64,000 bases of DNA, taken from NCBI GenBank assembly GCA_039033415.1, contig JBCCCR010000003.1:62001-126000 (forward strand), written 5' to 3'. The position numbers and the translations under genes are program-made. The stretch comes from Pseudomonadota bacterium. GTDB lineage: Bacteria > Pseudomonadota > Gammaproteobacteria > Xanthomonadales > SZUA-38. Below the pieces are notes generated by a model. That model had not been told where the DNA came from and did not search any database. It worked only from the letters and a program-made list of their open reading frames with translations. Shown one piece after another: positions 42,618-52,456 of this stretch (position 1 is its first letter; every line of letters starts with the position of its first letter).

Positions 42618-44420
42618 ATGAGCCGAGATAACCAACCCCTTAAGCCATCTCGACGGCGTTTCCTGACTCAGGCGAGCACACTTGGCGCCGGGTTCGGGCT
42701 GCAGTCCGTATTGCCCGCCTGGGCGCGGAGCGGTGAAGCGAACAGCATGATTGGTCTTCAGCCGATGTCTGGCACAGAGTTTGACCTCACGGTGGGAATG
42801 GCAAAGACAGCCATCGACGGTCGCGTCGGTCGGTCCATTCTCGTGAACGGGCAGCTGCCCGCTCCGCTGCTCCGATGGCGAGAGGGTGATGAGATCACGC
42901 TTCGCGTTCACAACAACCTGCATGTGGATACTTCCATTCATTGGCACGGGATTCTCCTACCGTTTCAGATGGACGGGGTACCCGGCGTGACCTTCCCGGG
43001 CATTAGGCCGAGGGAGACATTCACCTATCGTTTTCCGCTGATGCAGGCCGGAACCTATTGGTATCACAGCCACTCCGGATTGCAGGAACAGGCCGGCCAT
43101 TACGGCCCGATCGTGATCGAGCCGAAAGACGCAGATCCGGTGGCCTACGACCGAGAGTACGTCATCCTTCTGTCTGACTGGACCTTTGAAGACCCCCACC
43201 GGGTGTTCGCGAAGCTCAAGAAGATGAGCGACAACTATAACTATCAGCAGCGCACGGTTAGCGACTTCTTTGACGACGTAAGGAGCGACGGCTGGGACCG
43301 CACGGTGGATGATCGGGCGATGTGGGGGCAGATGCGGATGAACCCGACCGACATCGCCGACGTGACCGGAGCCACCTACATCTATCTGATCAACGGCCAC
43401 GGTCCTCGCGATAACTGGACCGGAATGTTCGTGCCCGGCGAGCGGGTTCGCCTACGGATCATCAACGCCTCGGCCATGAGTATCTTTGATGTGCGTATTC
43501 CCGGGCTGCCGATGACGGTTGTCCAGGCAGACGGTCTCAACGTTCAGCCGGTGGAAACCGACGAGTTTCAGATTGGCACGGCCGAGACCTTCGATGTAGT
43601 CGTCCAACCGACCAAGCATCAGGCCTATTCCTTCATTGCCGAAAGCAACGACCGCAGTGGGCTTGCCCGCGCCACGCTGACACCGGAAATGGGTCTCAGT
43701 GTCGCCGTGCCCAAACGCCGCGCGCGGCCGACCCTGACCATGAAAGACATGGCGATGAAACACGACATGGATTCCATGGATCACGGCGCCATGGATCACG
43801 GGGGCATGGATCACGGCGCCATGGGCCACCACGGAGCGATGAAACATGGTGCAGGGCCCGCCGAGGAGTGCATTGACGAACAGGATCCGGCCAATGATTT
43901 TCCATCGGGCCCCGGCATTGTGGGGCGCGCGATGTGCCCGACCAATCGTTTGAGTGAGCGGCCTTTAGGGCTTCAGCACGTTGATCATCGAGTGCTGGTG
44001 TACACCGACCTTAAAGCGCTGGAGAGAAACCCGGACACCCGCCCACCAGGTCGGGAACTTGAACTCCACCTGACGAGCAACATGGAGCGCTACATGTGGT
44101 CGTTTGACGGGCTCAAGTTTTCCGAGGTCGATGAACCGATCGTTTTCCACAAGGACGAACGTCTGCGGCTCACGCTCGTGAACAACACCATGATGCCGCA
44201 TCCGATTCATTTGCACGGGATGTTCTTCGACCTTGTGACGGGCGATCACAATCATAAGCCTCGGAAACACACGGTTGTCGCCAAACCCGGCGAGAAGCTG
44301 TCGGTGGACATTACCGCCGAAGCCGTCGGCGACTGGGCGTTTCACTGCCATCTGCTCTACCACATGCATGCCGGCATGATGCGCATTGTGTCGGTTGTTG
44401 ATTCCGAGGCGATGACTTGA
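42618..44420 (+). CDS. copA: Copper-resistance multicopper oxidase
   Basis: A 600-residue periplasmic multicopper oxidase exported by Tat: S-R-R-R-F-L-T-Q at 11-18. Copper ligands are visible in H-W-H-G (108-111), H-S-H-S-G, H-P-I-H-L-H-G-M and H-C-H-L-L-Y-H-M-H-A-G-M-M near the end. A Met/His/Asp-rich insert (about 375-411, repeated M-D-H-G) probably stores copper, as in CopA of plant-associated pseudomonads. It oxidises Cu(I) to less toxic Cu(II). No Shine-Dalgarno precedes the ATG, and the predicted transcript start is within a base or two, so the mRNA may be leaderless. It overlaps copB by 4 nt. Confidence 0.93.
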   Translation: MSRDNQPLKPSRRRFLTQASTLGAGFGLQSVLPAWARSGEANSMIGLQPMSGTEFDLTVGMAKTAIDGRVGRSILVNGQLPAPLLRWREGDEITLRVHNNLHVDTSIHWHGILLPFQMDGVPGVTFPGIRPRETFTYRFPLMQAGTYWYHSHSGLQEQAGHYGPIVIEPKDADPVAYDREYVILLSDWTFEDPHRVFAKLKKMSDNYNYQQRTVSDFFDDVRSDGWDRTVDDRAMWGQMRMNPTDIADVTGATYIYLINGHGPRDNWTGMFVPGERVRLRIINASAMSIFDVRIPGLPMTVVQADGLNVQPVETDEFQIGTAETFDVVVQPTKHQAYSFIAESNDRSGLARATLTPEMGLSVAVPKRRARPTLTMKDMAMKHDMDSMDHGAMDHGGMDHGAMGHHGAMKHGAGPAEECIDEQDPANDFPSGPGIVGRAMCPTNRLSERPLGLQHVDHRVLVYTDLKALERNPDTRPPGRELELHLTSNMERYMWSFDGLKFSEVDEPIVFHKDERLRLTLVNNTMMPHPIHLHGMFFDLVTGDHNHKPRKHTVVAKPGEKLSVDITAEAVGDWAFHCHLLYHMHAGMMRIVSVVDSEAMT

Positions 44421-45178
44421 GGCGGGTTTTTCTTTGGCTGGCCTTATTGCTTTTGGCCGAGACGGCGCTGAGTCAAACCGCTGCCGACGCCTACTACGAT
44501 CCGACGGCCATGGCCGCAGCCCGCGCAGCGCTCAAGGCTTCGCATGGTGCTCAGATCAACTCGCTGATCCTCGGTGAGCGCCTGGAGGCGCAAACCCGGG
44601 ACGGCGACACCGAAACGGTTTGGGAGGCGCAAGGCTGGATCGGCGGGGATGAGCACAAACTCTGGTTCAAAACCGAGGGTGAGTATGCTGATGGTCGATT
44701 CGAAGAGGCGGAACTCCAGGCCCTTTACAGCCGAGCCGTAAGCCCATTCTGGGACCTGCAGGTGGGCCTGCGCCACGATGCTCGACCGGATCCGTCCAGA
44801 ACCTACGCAGTAGCCGGCCTCCAGGGCCTGGCGCCGTATTGGTTTGAACTCGATAGTCAGCTCTTTCTGAGTGACCAAGGCGACTTCTCCCTGAGATTCG
44901 AGGCCGAGTATGAGCTGAGGCTCACGCAGCGCCTCATTCTCCAACCCCGCATGGAGCTCAACGCCGCGTTCTCGGATGATGCTGAAATCGGTGTGGGTTC
45001 CGGCCTGTCGACGGCGGACCTAGGGCTGCGCCTGCGCTACGAGGTGCGGCGTGAGTTTGCTCCATACGTGGGTATCAGCTGGATCGAGAGCTTCGGCCAA
45101 ACGCGCGACTTTGAGCCAGTCGATGATCGCCAGCTCGACGAGTTCGCATGGGTAGCCGGCATTCGATTCTGGTTCTAG
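44417..45178 (+). CDS. copB: Copper-resistance outer-membrane protein
   Basis: A 253-residue protein starting at TTG, overlapping the copA stop (TTGA). A signal peptide (L-W-L-A-L-L-L-L-A-E-T-A-L-S) is followed by a CopB-type beta-barrel: L-W-F-K-T-E-G-E, A-L-Y-S-R-A-V-S-P-F-W-D-L-Q-V-G-L-R-H-D and a C-terminal aromatic strand ending R-F-W-F. Family members have a Met/His-rich N-terminal region; here that region is short and mostly lost, so the barrel alone is left. It likely works with CopA to bind or export copper. Confidence 0.88.
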   Translation: MRRVFLWLALLLLAETALSQTAADAYYDPTAMAAARAALKASHGAQINSLILGERLEAQTRDGDTETVWEAQGWIGGDEHKLWFKTEGEYADGRFEEAELQALYSRAVSPFWDLQVGLRHDARPDPSRTYAVAGLQGLAPYWFELDSQLFLSDQGDFSLRFEAEYELRLTQRLILQPRMELNAAFSDDAEIGVGSGLSTADLGLRLRYEVRREFAPYVGISWIESFGQTRDFEPVDDRQLDEFAWVAGIRFWF

Positions 45179-45222
45179 CGCCACCACGCGGGTTCAATAT
45201 CCCAGCAGGAGAAACCTCGCAA

Positions 45223-45636
45223 ATGCTCGACGCAATACTGATCGTTTTTGGCGCCATCATGCTGCTGGCCGGATGGCGTAGCTTCAGCGAACACCGTCGA
45301 CTCCAGAAAGAGGGCGTCGAAACCGTGGCAAAAGTGGTTGAGATCAAGGAGTTCCTGGGTCAACGAAAGCAGGTGATGTACAGGCCCATCTGGGCCTTCC
45401 AGGACGAAGAGGGAAACGAGCACCGAATCCCGGGAAGCTCAGGCCATTCAACGAATCGCAATTCTTACACGCTCGGCGCAACAAGAAAGGTGCTCTACGA
45501 CCCCAGTGCACCTCATCTAGGGGCTTCTGACGTAGGGCCGAGATTTTATCTGAGCATCGCGCTCTATCTGGTGGCCGCTGCTGGCGTGATCGTGTTCGCC
45601 ATTGCGCGCATGAGTGGATTGATCGAATCGGTGTGA
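45223..45636 (+). CDS. DUF3592-like membrane protein
   Basis: A 137-residue protein with a membrane helix at each end (about 3-20 and 108-130) and a soluble part between. The middle shows W-A-F-Q-D-E-E-G-N-E-H, then G-x-x-x-K-V-L-Y-D-P-S-A-P, the hallmark of DUF3592-type small beta domains. The frame is open to 45148, but ATG 45223 with CAGGAGAAA upstream is clearly better. It follows copB by 44 nt and may share its transcript; no copper motif is seen. Confidence 0.75.
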   Translation: MLDAILIVFGAIMLLAGWRSFSEHRRLQKEGVETVAKVVEIKEFLGQRKQVMYRPIWAFQDEEGNEHRIPGSSGHSTNRNSYTLGATRKVLYDPSAPHLGASDVGPRFYLSIALYLVAAAGVIVFAIARMSGLIESV

Positions 45637-45769
45637 TGCGCTGAACTCGCCCTTTTTTCGACCCAGCCTGCTTCTGGGCCCTTAACAATGCAACTTTCTC
45701 CAACGCCCCAGATTTTTGTGCATATCCAGGGCCAGGCGCGTTGTCTGGACTAGGACCTAGGAGAAAACC

Positions 45770-48700
45770 GTGAAAAAACTGGCCTCTAGCACCGCGTTTT
45801 GCCTGTTGCTGGCGCTCGCTACTTTGCCCCGCATGGCCTCGAGCGGTGCGGGCAATATCCAGCTGCTGCCGCCACAACTCTACCCGGGAGCCGAGATCAT
45901 CCTCTCGATATTTGACCAACCCGGAGGCATAGCCCGCTCGCTACGAATCCGCGATCCTGGTGCTGACGCGCTGTTTCCCCTCGGCGATGCCACGACCAAC
46001 CGAGCGGGTTCGGCGAGCTTCCGCGCGGACTTGCCAGACCTGGCGCCCGGCCTTTACCTGGTAGAAATGCTGACCGCGCGCGGCGGGGCGGTCATTGACG
46101 TGGCTGGCCTGGAAGTTCTGGAGCCGCCGCAGGTTCGCGTTGAACCTGACAGCGCTTTCTCCGGTGAATCCGTGGAAGTCAGCGTAACCGGACTGCCGGC
46201 AGGACAATCGACCGTGTTCCTGGACGATCTGGCGATTGTGGGGCCTGTCACCGTTGCGGACGGATTGCTTGAGCGGCGCTTTATCGTACCCGCCGGGGAT
46301 GCGGGCGTCCTGACGGTTCGCGTTGAGAGCCAAGGCGGCAACCGAACGCTGGCGTCAGTCGAGACCACATTCCGCCGTTCGCAAACCGTCAATAATCAAA
46401 TTGAACCCCTCAGCATCAGCTTGCCCAGCGAGCGACTGGAACGAAATGCCCTGCGCGCCCTGAGCGGCGAACTGCGTCTGCCCGACGGCATGGATCCCGA
46501 GTCTTTTCTCTGGACCCTCGTGCTGATCAGCCAGGACGGCACGCTATCGCCCATCAACGTCAGGCCAATCGAGTGGACGCCAACGATGGGCAAAGGCGAT
46601 GACAACATCCACAACTACGCCGTGGAGTTCGTCTTGCCTGGGCTGTTGTCCGGCTATACCCAAATTCCCATCGAGGGAAGCGTCGACGGACTTGGGCTTT
46701 TCTACCAGATCCCTCAATTTGTAGGTTCCGAACCCGCAGACCCCAACGGCGCCGCAGAGCTCGCTCAGAATGCCTACGTTGATATCGACGGGAACCTGAT
46801 CGTCATCCAGGAGGGCCTGCCCTACGATGACGAGCTGGGCATCACCATCAATGGTCGGGTAGAGGGCAGAGTTGGCGGGACCGACCAAAACCCCATCACG
46901 GTTCCGATACAAGGCGCTATCGTTTCTATCAACGCCGATACGCAGCTGATCTATCCCGAACAGATCGGCCGGAATCCCCAGGACATTTTCTTTGGCGTAT
47001 CCGGCGTTGAGCCACCAGGCCCTGGCCAATCATTGATTAGCCGGTCGGCTGCTCCCTATATCCCCGACACACAGATGAGCGACGCGCTGGAGGTGATCGG
47101 CTTCGCAGATCCTTCGCAGGTTCCGCCCCCTGATTTTAGGCCGGGAGACTGCCCGCTGACCCTGTCGACCTTCACCACCGATGAAAACGGCGACTGGTCA
47201 TTTACCTTTTCGCCGGCGCTGACCGACTACATTCAGGCGCTTCGAGCGTTTCTGATTGAGCAGGCCGAGGCCGGAGTCGCTTACGTCACGGCACCGGCCC
47301 AGGTGGAAGACTACTTTCGCGTTCGAATTTCTGCGCTGCATCTGGACGATGCTTTTGGCATCTTGGCGTCCGACAACACCCAACCGGGATCAACCCCGAA
47401 ATACCGGGGCATTCGCTACGATTTTGAGCGCACCAATGCCGGCGAGTACAAGGTTTGCCTGGAGTCCGACCTGGATTGCGACCAAAACGGCGTGTCCTTC
47501 AATCCGCTCACGCAGACACTGCTGACCAATCAATTTGGCCCCGTACCGCCCGGCACAGAAAACGAAATCCTGTCTGACATCTTGATCGATGGGCTCGCAC
47601 CACCAACCGACGTGCCCGGCGAGACCAAAGACGACTTTTCCACCTATGTCTGGGATGGCCTGCTGACGTTCCCGAACGAAAAAGACAACCCTAGTCTCAA
47701 CACACAGGAGATCCGCATTCATCTGCTGTGGTCCGGAGAACTCTACGGCAACCCCGATGAAGGGCCCGACGGCTCCTTCCTGACTCTCGACAATATCGGC
47801 CAATTTCCGCTGGTTTTAGAAGGGAGCAATCCTTGCGCCCCTGAAGTGACATACTCAGCGACTATCCCCGGGCTGGCGGTTGAAAAGGGCCCCATCAACG
47901 GCGAGGTTTTTATGGTCGTGGGTGAAACCCTGTGGCGAAAGCCGATCCAGATCAACACGATTGATGGCCCAACCTGGTTTGACGACGTCGCCTATGAACA
48001 GCCGGTCGCCATTTCATGGTCGCCGCAGCAGGCCAGCATAACTGCGCAGGAAAAAACCAAAGACGTAGACGCTAGCAACAGCTTTGGTTCAACGCTCGAT
48101 CTGGGGACCATCCAAAACGACAACCTCGAGGCCGCCGTGGTCAGGCAAACCTTTGGTATCGCGTCGCAAAATCAACCGACACGCACTCGCGACGCGGCCG
48201 TCACCGTATTCGACAACAACAACGAACTCCCGAAGGCCACCCAGAAACTGGGCCACATCAACGCTGTTGCCGAGGCCTACGGCATGATCGATTTTCTGGA
48301 ACCGGAGAAAGGCAGTGTCCAGACGCTGGTTGACCGGCCGGGCAACCCGGACGTTGGGAGTAAAGTCCCGCAGGAGCTGTTCTTTTCTTTTGTACCGCTG
48401 TTCCGCTATGCATGGGGCGTCCCGCCCATTGCTGCTGCGGTACTCGGCGCCGACCTGATTTACGGCGCGTCGTTTGTCTACTTCGCCTACATCGAGGCAA
48501 CGGATTTTGATATTAGCGTCGACTCGCTCACCGAGCCGTCTAGCTTCGTCACCCTGTCCGTATTTTTCGATTTCAGCGCAATCTTTGGCCTGGTGAAGGC
48601 CAGCGTCGCCGCGGGCCCCGAGATTGCTGTTTCCATGCCTATGGTGATCATCGACAGCGAGCTGGATAGGGATGCCTCCGGAACCTGCTTTCAGTTTGGA

Positions 48701-50902
48701 CTCGAGCTGGAGTTTGAAGTCTCCGTAGGCCCCTGCCCATTCTGCGTGAAAGGTTCTTACTCCGACACACCTCTGCAGGAGTCAAACCCCGACGACTGCG
48801 TAATCGCCGCTAACGCCAAACGATCTCAGAAGGCGATCGCTGAGGCACCTTCGTCGGACAGCATCGGGATTGCCACCAATGGCCTTGGCTTTACCTTTGT
48901 TGCAAGCACCGACAGCACCGGCGTCAAAATCCAGGAGATTCTTGCCGGCCAGTTCCTGGGTACTGTTTACACTCTCGCGTCCGGACGAGGCGCCATGCAG
49001 CCGGAGGTGATCTTCTACGACGGTAACAAGGCGGTTGCAGTGTGGGCTCAGAGCGGGTTGAGCGAAGAAGACTTTGACCTGCTCGTTAACACCGACTACC
49101 AGTGCACCAGCGAAGAAACGGCGGATGGCCAGGTGTGCACCGACCAGGAACTGTTCGATGCCCAGCAATCCCAGCACATGGTGTATTCACTCTGGGACGG
49201 CCTGGCCTGGAGCCAACCCATGAATCTGACGCCGCCGATGAACGTGAACTCCATGGGCGAAGGAGGGGTCAAGCTCGCCTCGTGCCTCAGCGCTGACGTG
49301 GACTGCCCGCTGGGCGGCGAAGTGCTGGCGGTCTGGCACCGGTCGTTGAGCGCGGACCTCGATGATAACCAGATCAAGCTGTTCTACGCTTACTTCGGCA
49401 ATGGCGTCTGGACAGCGCCGGTAGAGATCGATGCCGGCGCTAACGTCAAGGACGTGCAGCCATCACCGCTTTATCTGATGGGTGACCCAGCCGTCGTCTG
49501 GGTTCGCAACACCGACGCCGGGAACACTGCTACCGGACTACAGACGGAAAGCCGCCGACTGGTCTACCAGTTCTTGCGGCGCACCGGAGGCACACAAGAA
49601 GTGTTCAACCCAAGCCCCTCAGGCAACTTTGTGGAAGCCGGGGAAAACCGTATCGCTTCTCCCAGCGCTGGCGTGCTGGGCACCGGAATTGCCATAACCT
49701 ATACCAGCTCAGGTTCTCAGGACCCGTTCATCGGAACGCGCCGGGCACTGTGGGGCGTAAGGGGCGCGTGCAACATCCAGACAGGCATCTGCAGCACCTG
49801 GCTCAAACAGAAGCAGCAGGACCAGCACGGCAGGGATATCTTCTCGGAAAAGCCTCGATTGATGGTCAGCGCCGGCGGTACGCCCATGGTCGCACACCGC
49901 TGGCTGGGGACCAGCGGAGAGATCAAGCAGGGCGATCCGTTTGGAGTGACTGGCCTCGGCGATACCGCTATGCAAATCCTGGCGCTACCCGATTTCCCCG
50001 GCGCAGAGGAACAGGCGGTCCAGGTCAATCCGGTCACGATCGACGGCTTGGTCAATTGGCAAACCGCGGCAATCTTTGACCCGCTTAACGACTCAGCCGT
50101 GATCATCAGCGCCCAGGCAGACCAGATTGCCGCCAAGGCGGAGAAATTTGGATTTGTTTCCCAGGCCCTGGGCAGCGTCAATCGGCAAAAGCTCGGCACG
50201 GACCGAGCCGTCACGCTGTTTCAGGCCACCGACGGTCCGGACCTGACAATTTCTTCCGCCCGGATTCTCGGCTCCAGCATCGTGAATGGTGAAGAATCGG
50301 CTGACGTGCAGGTCATCGTGGCCAACCTTGGAGCCCCACTGCAAAACGAGTTCAGTATCAGTGCGTTTATTGACGGGCCACCCGGCATCGGCAGCTTCGT
50401 TGGGACCGCAGAGCCCGTGACGATCACCGATCCGGTGAAAACCGAGGTCGAGTTCGCCATCGACATTCCAGCGGCTGTGAACGCCGATACGCTGCGCCTG
50501 CTCTATGTGGTCGTCAACGATGACCGGACGATCCAGGAATCGATTGGCGACAATAACCAAATTGTGTTGGCGCTCAACCAACTGCTGCCGCCAACCAATA
50601 TCGACTCCTTTCTGGACAGCAGCGGAACCACGGCATTCCTGGAGTGGGGCTCGGTTGAAGACTCACGGGTGACGAAGTTTCGCGTGTACCGACGCAACAC
50701 CGGTGAATCCGAAGTCATACAGGTCGGCGTGACGCCCACCAACGGATTCATGGATATGCTCTCGTATCCAGGCCAGACCTATGACTACTGCGTCGCGTCG
50801 CTCACTGACTCACTGACGGAAAGCGCCTGTTCTGACTGGCTGACAGTCGAGGTCAAGTCGAATCCCGGCAGACTGATTTTCCGCGAGGACTTTGAAGGAT
50901 GA
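45770..50902 (+). CDS. Very large exported multidomain protein with C-terminal F-x-x-D-F-E tag
   Basis: A 1710-residue protein. A signal peptide (K-K-L-A-S-S-T-A-F-C-L-L-L-A-L-A-T) leads into Ig-like beta domains. A middle region (about 880-1000) contains hydrophobic beta stretches and a C-P-F-C pair; next comes a propeller-like region with repeated A-V-W and W-S-Q-P-M-N blocks. Near the end come a CARDB-like domain (D-L-T-I-S-S-A-R-I, N-L-G-A-P) and a fibronectin-type III domain (P-T-N-I-D-S-F, F-R-V-Y-R). The last residues are L-I-F-R-E-D-F-E-G, a variant of the tag. No catalytic motif is apparent. A surface or secreted adhesive/structural role is inferred. Confidence 0.75.
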   Translation: MKKLASSTAFCLLLALATLPRMASSGAGNIQLLPPQLYPGAEIILSIFDQPGGIARSLRIRDPGADALFPLGDATTNRAGSASFRADLPDLAPGLYLVEMLTARGGAVIDVAGLEVLEPPQVRVEPDSAFSGESVEVSVTGLPAGQSTVFLDDLAIVGPVTVADGLLERRFIVPAGDAGVLTVRVESQGGNRTLASVETTFRRSQTVNNQIEPLSISLPSERLERNALRALSGELRLPDGMDPESFLWTLVLISQDGTLSPINVRPIEWTPTMGKGDDNIHNYAVEFVLPGLLSGYTQIPIEGSVDGLGLFYQIPQFVGSEPADPNGAAELAQNAYVDIDGNLIVIQEGLPYDDELGITINGRVEGRVGGTDQNPITVPIQGAIVSINADTQLIYPEQIGRNPQDIFFGVSGVEPPGPGQSLISRSAAPYIPDTQMSDALEVIGFADPSQVPPPDFRPGDCPLTLSTFTTDENGDWSFTFSPALTDYIQALRAFLIEQAEAGVAYVTAPAQVEDYFRVRISALHLDDAFGILASDNTQPGSTPKYRGIRYDFERTNAGEYKVCLESDLDCDQNGVSFNPLTQTLLTNQFGPVPPGTENEILSDILIDGLAPPTDVPGETKDDFSTYVWDGLLTFPNEKDNPSLNTQEIRIHLLWSGELYGNPDEGPDGSFLTLDNIGQFPLVLEGSNPCAPEVTYSATIPGLAVEKGPINGEVFMVVGETLWRKPIQINTIDGPTWFDDVAYEQPVAISWSPQQASITAQEKTKDVDASNSFGSTLDLGTIQNDNLEAAVVRQTFGIASQNQPTRTRDAAVTVFDNNNELPKATQKLGHINAVAEAYGMIDFLEPEKGSVQTLVDRPGNPDVGSKVPQELFFSFVPLFRYAWGVPPIAAAVLGADLIYGASFVYFAYIEATDFDISVDSLTEPSSFVTLSVFFDFSAIFGLVKASVAAGPEIAVSMPMVIIDSELDRDASGTCFQFGLELEFEVSVGPCPFCVKGSYSDTPLQESNPDDCVIAANAKRSQKAIAEAPSSDSIGIATNGLGFTFVASTDSTGVKIQEILAGQFLGTVYTLASGRGAMQPEVIFYDGNKAVAVWAQSGLSEEDFDLLVNTDYQCTSEETADGQVCTDQELFDAQQSQHMVYSLWDGLAWSQPMNLTPPMNVNSMGEGGVKLASCLSADVDCPLGGEVLAVWHRSLSADLDDNQIKLFYAYFGNGVWTAPVEIDAGANVKDVQPSPLYLMGDPAVVWVRNTDAGNTATGLQTESRRLVYQFLRRTGGTQEVFNPSPSGNFVEAGENRIASPSAGVLGTGIAITYTSSGSQDPFIGTRRALWGVRGACNIQTGICSTWLKQKQQDQHGRDIFSEKPRLMVSAGGTPMVAHRWLGTSGEIKQGDPFGVTGLGDTAMQILALPDFPGAEEQAVQVNPVTIDGLVNWQTAAIFDPLNDSAVIISAQADQIAAKAEKFGFVSQALGSVNRQKLGTDRAVTLFQATDGPDLTISSARILGSSIVNGEESADVQVIVANLGAPLQNEFSISAFIDGPPGIGSFVGTAEPVTITDPVKTEVEFAIDIPAAVNADTLRLLYVVVNDDRTIQESIGDNNQIVLALNQLLPPTNIDSFLDSSGTTAFLEWGSVEDSRVTKFRVYRRNTGESEVIQVGVTPTNGFMDMLSYPGQTYDYCVASLTDSLTESACSDWLTVEVKSNPGRLIFREDFEG

Positions 50903-50931
50903 GTCACGCGCAGAATCGATAATTGCCTGTG

Positions 50932-51396
50932 CTACGGGCTGTATTTTCGGATCATGGCAACCTTGCCATCTTCGATTTCGAGCACCTCTACGGTCAGGTA
51001 ATCCTGAGCAATTTCCTCGTGGGTTTGCGGGTGGATATCCTTCGATAGGGTGCTGTAGTGGATGACAATAACGTCGTGGCCTGCCATGTAGCTAATCAGG
51101 TTGGCTTCATGTTGTGTGTGGGCCCCGAGGTACCGGCCCATGCCGTCGCGCATGTCCTGCTTGCCGGTTGGAATCCGAGAATCGTCAGGGTCGTACGGCA
51201 GGTGTTGATGACCAACGTCGTCGGCGAGCAGTGCCAAATAGCGCTCAAGGTTCTGCCTTGTAGCCTCCGGACTTTGGCTCATGACCCAGGCGTCGAAGTA
51301 GCGTTGGGCAAACCGATCGGCGTCGAAGTCCGCGGCATAGGCGGGGGCCGTCAAGCTTTGGACAATCGCGATCCAGAACGTAGCGACAATTTTCAT
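50932..51396 (-). CDS. Exported NTF2/SnoaL-like protein
   Basis: A 154-residue protein with a signal peptide (V-A-T-F-W-I-A-I-V-Q-S, cleavage A-Y-A-A) and an NTF2-like cone: R-Y-F-D-A-W, a loading region with histidines (D-V-G-H-Q-H-L-P-Y), H-D-V-I-V-I-H-Y and E-V-L-E-I-E-D-G-K-V-A-M-I. The ending is the usual last strand. The frame begins at 51432, but ATG 51396 gives the better signal. It follows the M56 gene after 49 nt on the same strand. Substrate unknown. Confidence 0.75.
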   Translation of the reverse strand: MKIVATFWIAIVQSLTAPAYAADFDADRFAQRYFDAWVMSQSPEATRQNLERYLALLADDVGHQHLPYDPDDSRIPTGKQDMRDGMGRYLGAHTQHEANLISYMAGHDVIVIHYSTLSKDIHPQTHEEIAQDYLTVEVLEIEDGKVAMIRKYSP

Positions 51397-51445
51397 TGCC
51401 GCTGCGTTCGCAATCGGAAATCTATTCATCAATCGAAGCGGTTGC

Positions 51446-52456
51446 CTAACCGCCGCAGGTGCCGGGTATGGGCCCAGGAAAGGTCAGCGGAGAGACTAAA
51501 GTGAGGTCGACGGCTGAAGAGTCCACGCCCACTATCAGAGTACCAACGAGCAAGACCGCGGCCACAAGACCCCCGCGGGCATCCCTCAGGTAGCTGCGAC
51601 GGTGCCGAACAAGGGCTCGCGTGCGCTGCGTGACCGCCGGCTCGGTGCTGACGAAAGCTACGGAAAGTGCCTCTCGGCCGCCAGCCGCTCCGACGAGCGC
51701 CGCCGCGTACCGGCGCAGTTTCGCTGGGCTTTCATCCTCCAGCACCACTCGATCACAAGCCATCTCCTGGTCGTCTCGAAACCGGCGCTCGGCCCAGGTC
51801 AGCAGGGGGTTGAACCAAAAGACACAGCGGATGATCGCAACGATCAGGTTTGCCCAAAGGTCTCGTCGGCGAAAATGCACCAACTCATGGCGAATCACCA
51901 GCTCAGGCTCTCGGCTGGACTCAAAAAAACTTGCAGGCAACACCAGTAGCGGCTTGACGACGCCCAACAGCACGGGGCTTTTCACGGCCTCCGAAAGCCG
52001 GCAATCGATCATCGGGAAGACCTGCATGCGATCGAAGAATCGGCCTAGCAGCTTCCGCTGCTGCATAGAAGGCGGCCGGCTTGAGTCAACCAGTCGCCGA
52101 CGAAACTGTACCTGTGCAACGACGAGACGCGTGCCCAGCACCAGCATACCGACTATCCAAATACCAAGGAGCATTCCGGCCAGGACCGCAGGAATTGCCG
52201 GCAGCCACTCCAGCCAGCTGCCCGTCCCGGCGGCCAGAGTTACGCCCAAACTTTGCGCAACCGCAGCCGGTATAGCGCTGAGCTCGGCCGGCAGCAGCGC
52301 CATCATCAGCCGCACTGCGGGGAGAGCCCAGATCAGGTAGGCCCAACGAACGTTAGAAAACCGCGCAATCGGCTCTCGAAGCACGAGAACCAGCAGCACC
52401 AACAGACTTAGCTCTACGGTTACTTCAAACAACGCGATCAGCGTTTCAGTCATCAT
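51446..52456 (-). CDS. M56/BlaR1-type membrane metallopeptidase without sensor domain
   Basis: A 336-residue membrane protein with three N-terminal helices and a fourth near the C-terminus. The zinc-peptidase motif H-E-L-V-H is at 190-194, followed by D-D-Q-E-M-A-C-D (228-235), where the distant zinc ligand lies. Full-length BlaR1 has a penicillin-binding sensor domain after the last helix; here the protein ends shortly after that helix. So it resembles the short M56 proteins that cleave or sense by other means. It overlaps the BlaI-like repressor gene by 11 nt. Confidence 0.85.
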   Translation of the reverse strand: MMTETLIALFEVTVELSLLVLLVLVLREPIARFSNVRWAYLIWALPAVRLMMALLPAELSAIPAAVAQSLGVTLAAGTGSWLEWLPAIPAVLAGMLLGIWIVGMLVLGTRLVVAQVQFRRRLVDSSRPPSMQQRKLLGRFFDRMQVFPMIDCRLSEAVKSPVLLGVVKPLLVLPASFFESSREPELVIRHELVHFRRRDLWANLIVAIIRCVFWFNPLLTWAERRFRDDQEMACDRVVLEDESPAKLRRYAAALVGAAGGREALSVAFVSTEPAVTQRTRALVRHRRSYLRDARGGLVAAVLLVGTLIVGVDSSAVDLTLVSPLTFPGPIPGTCGG

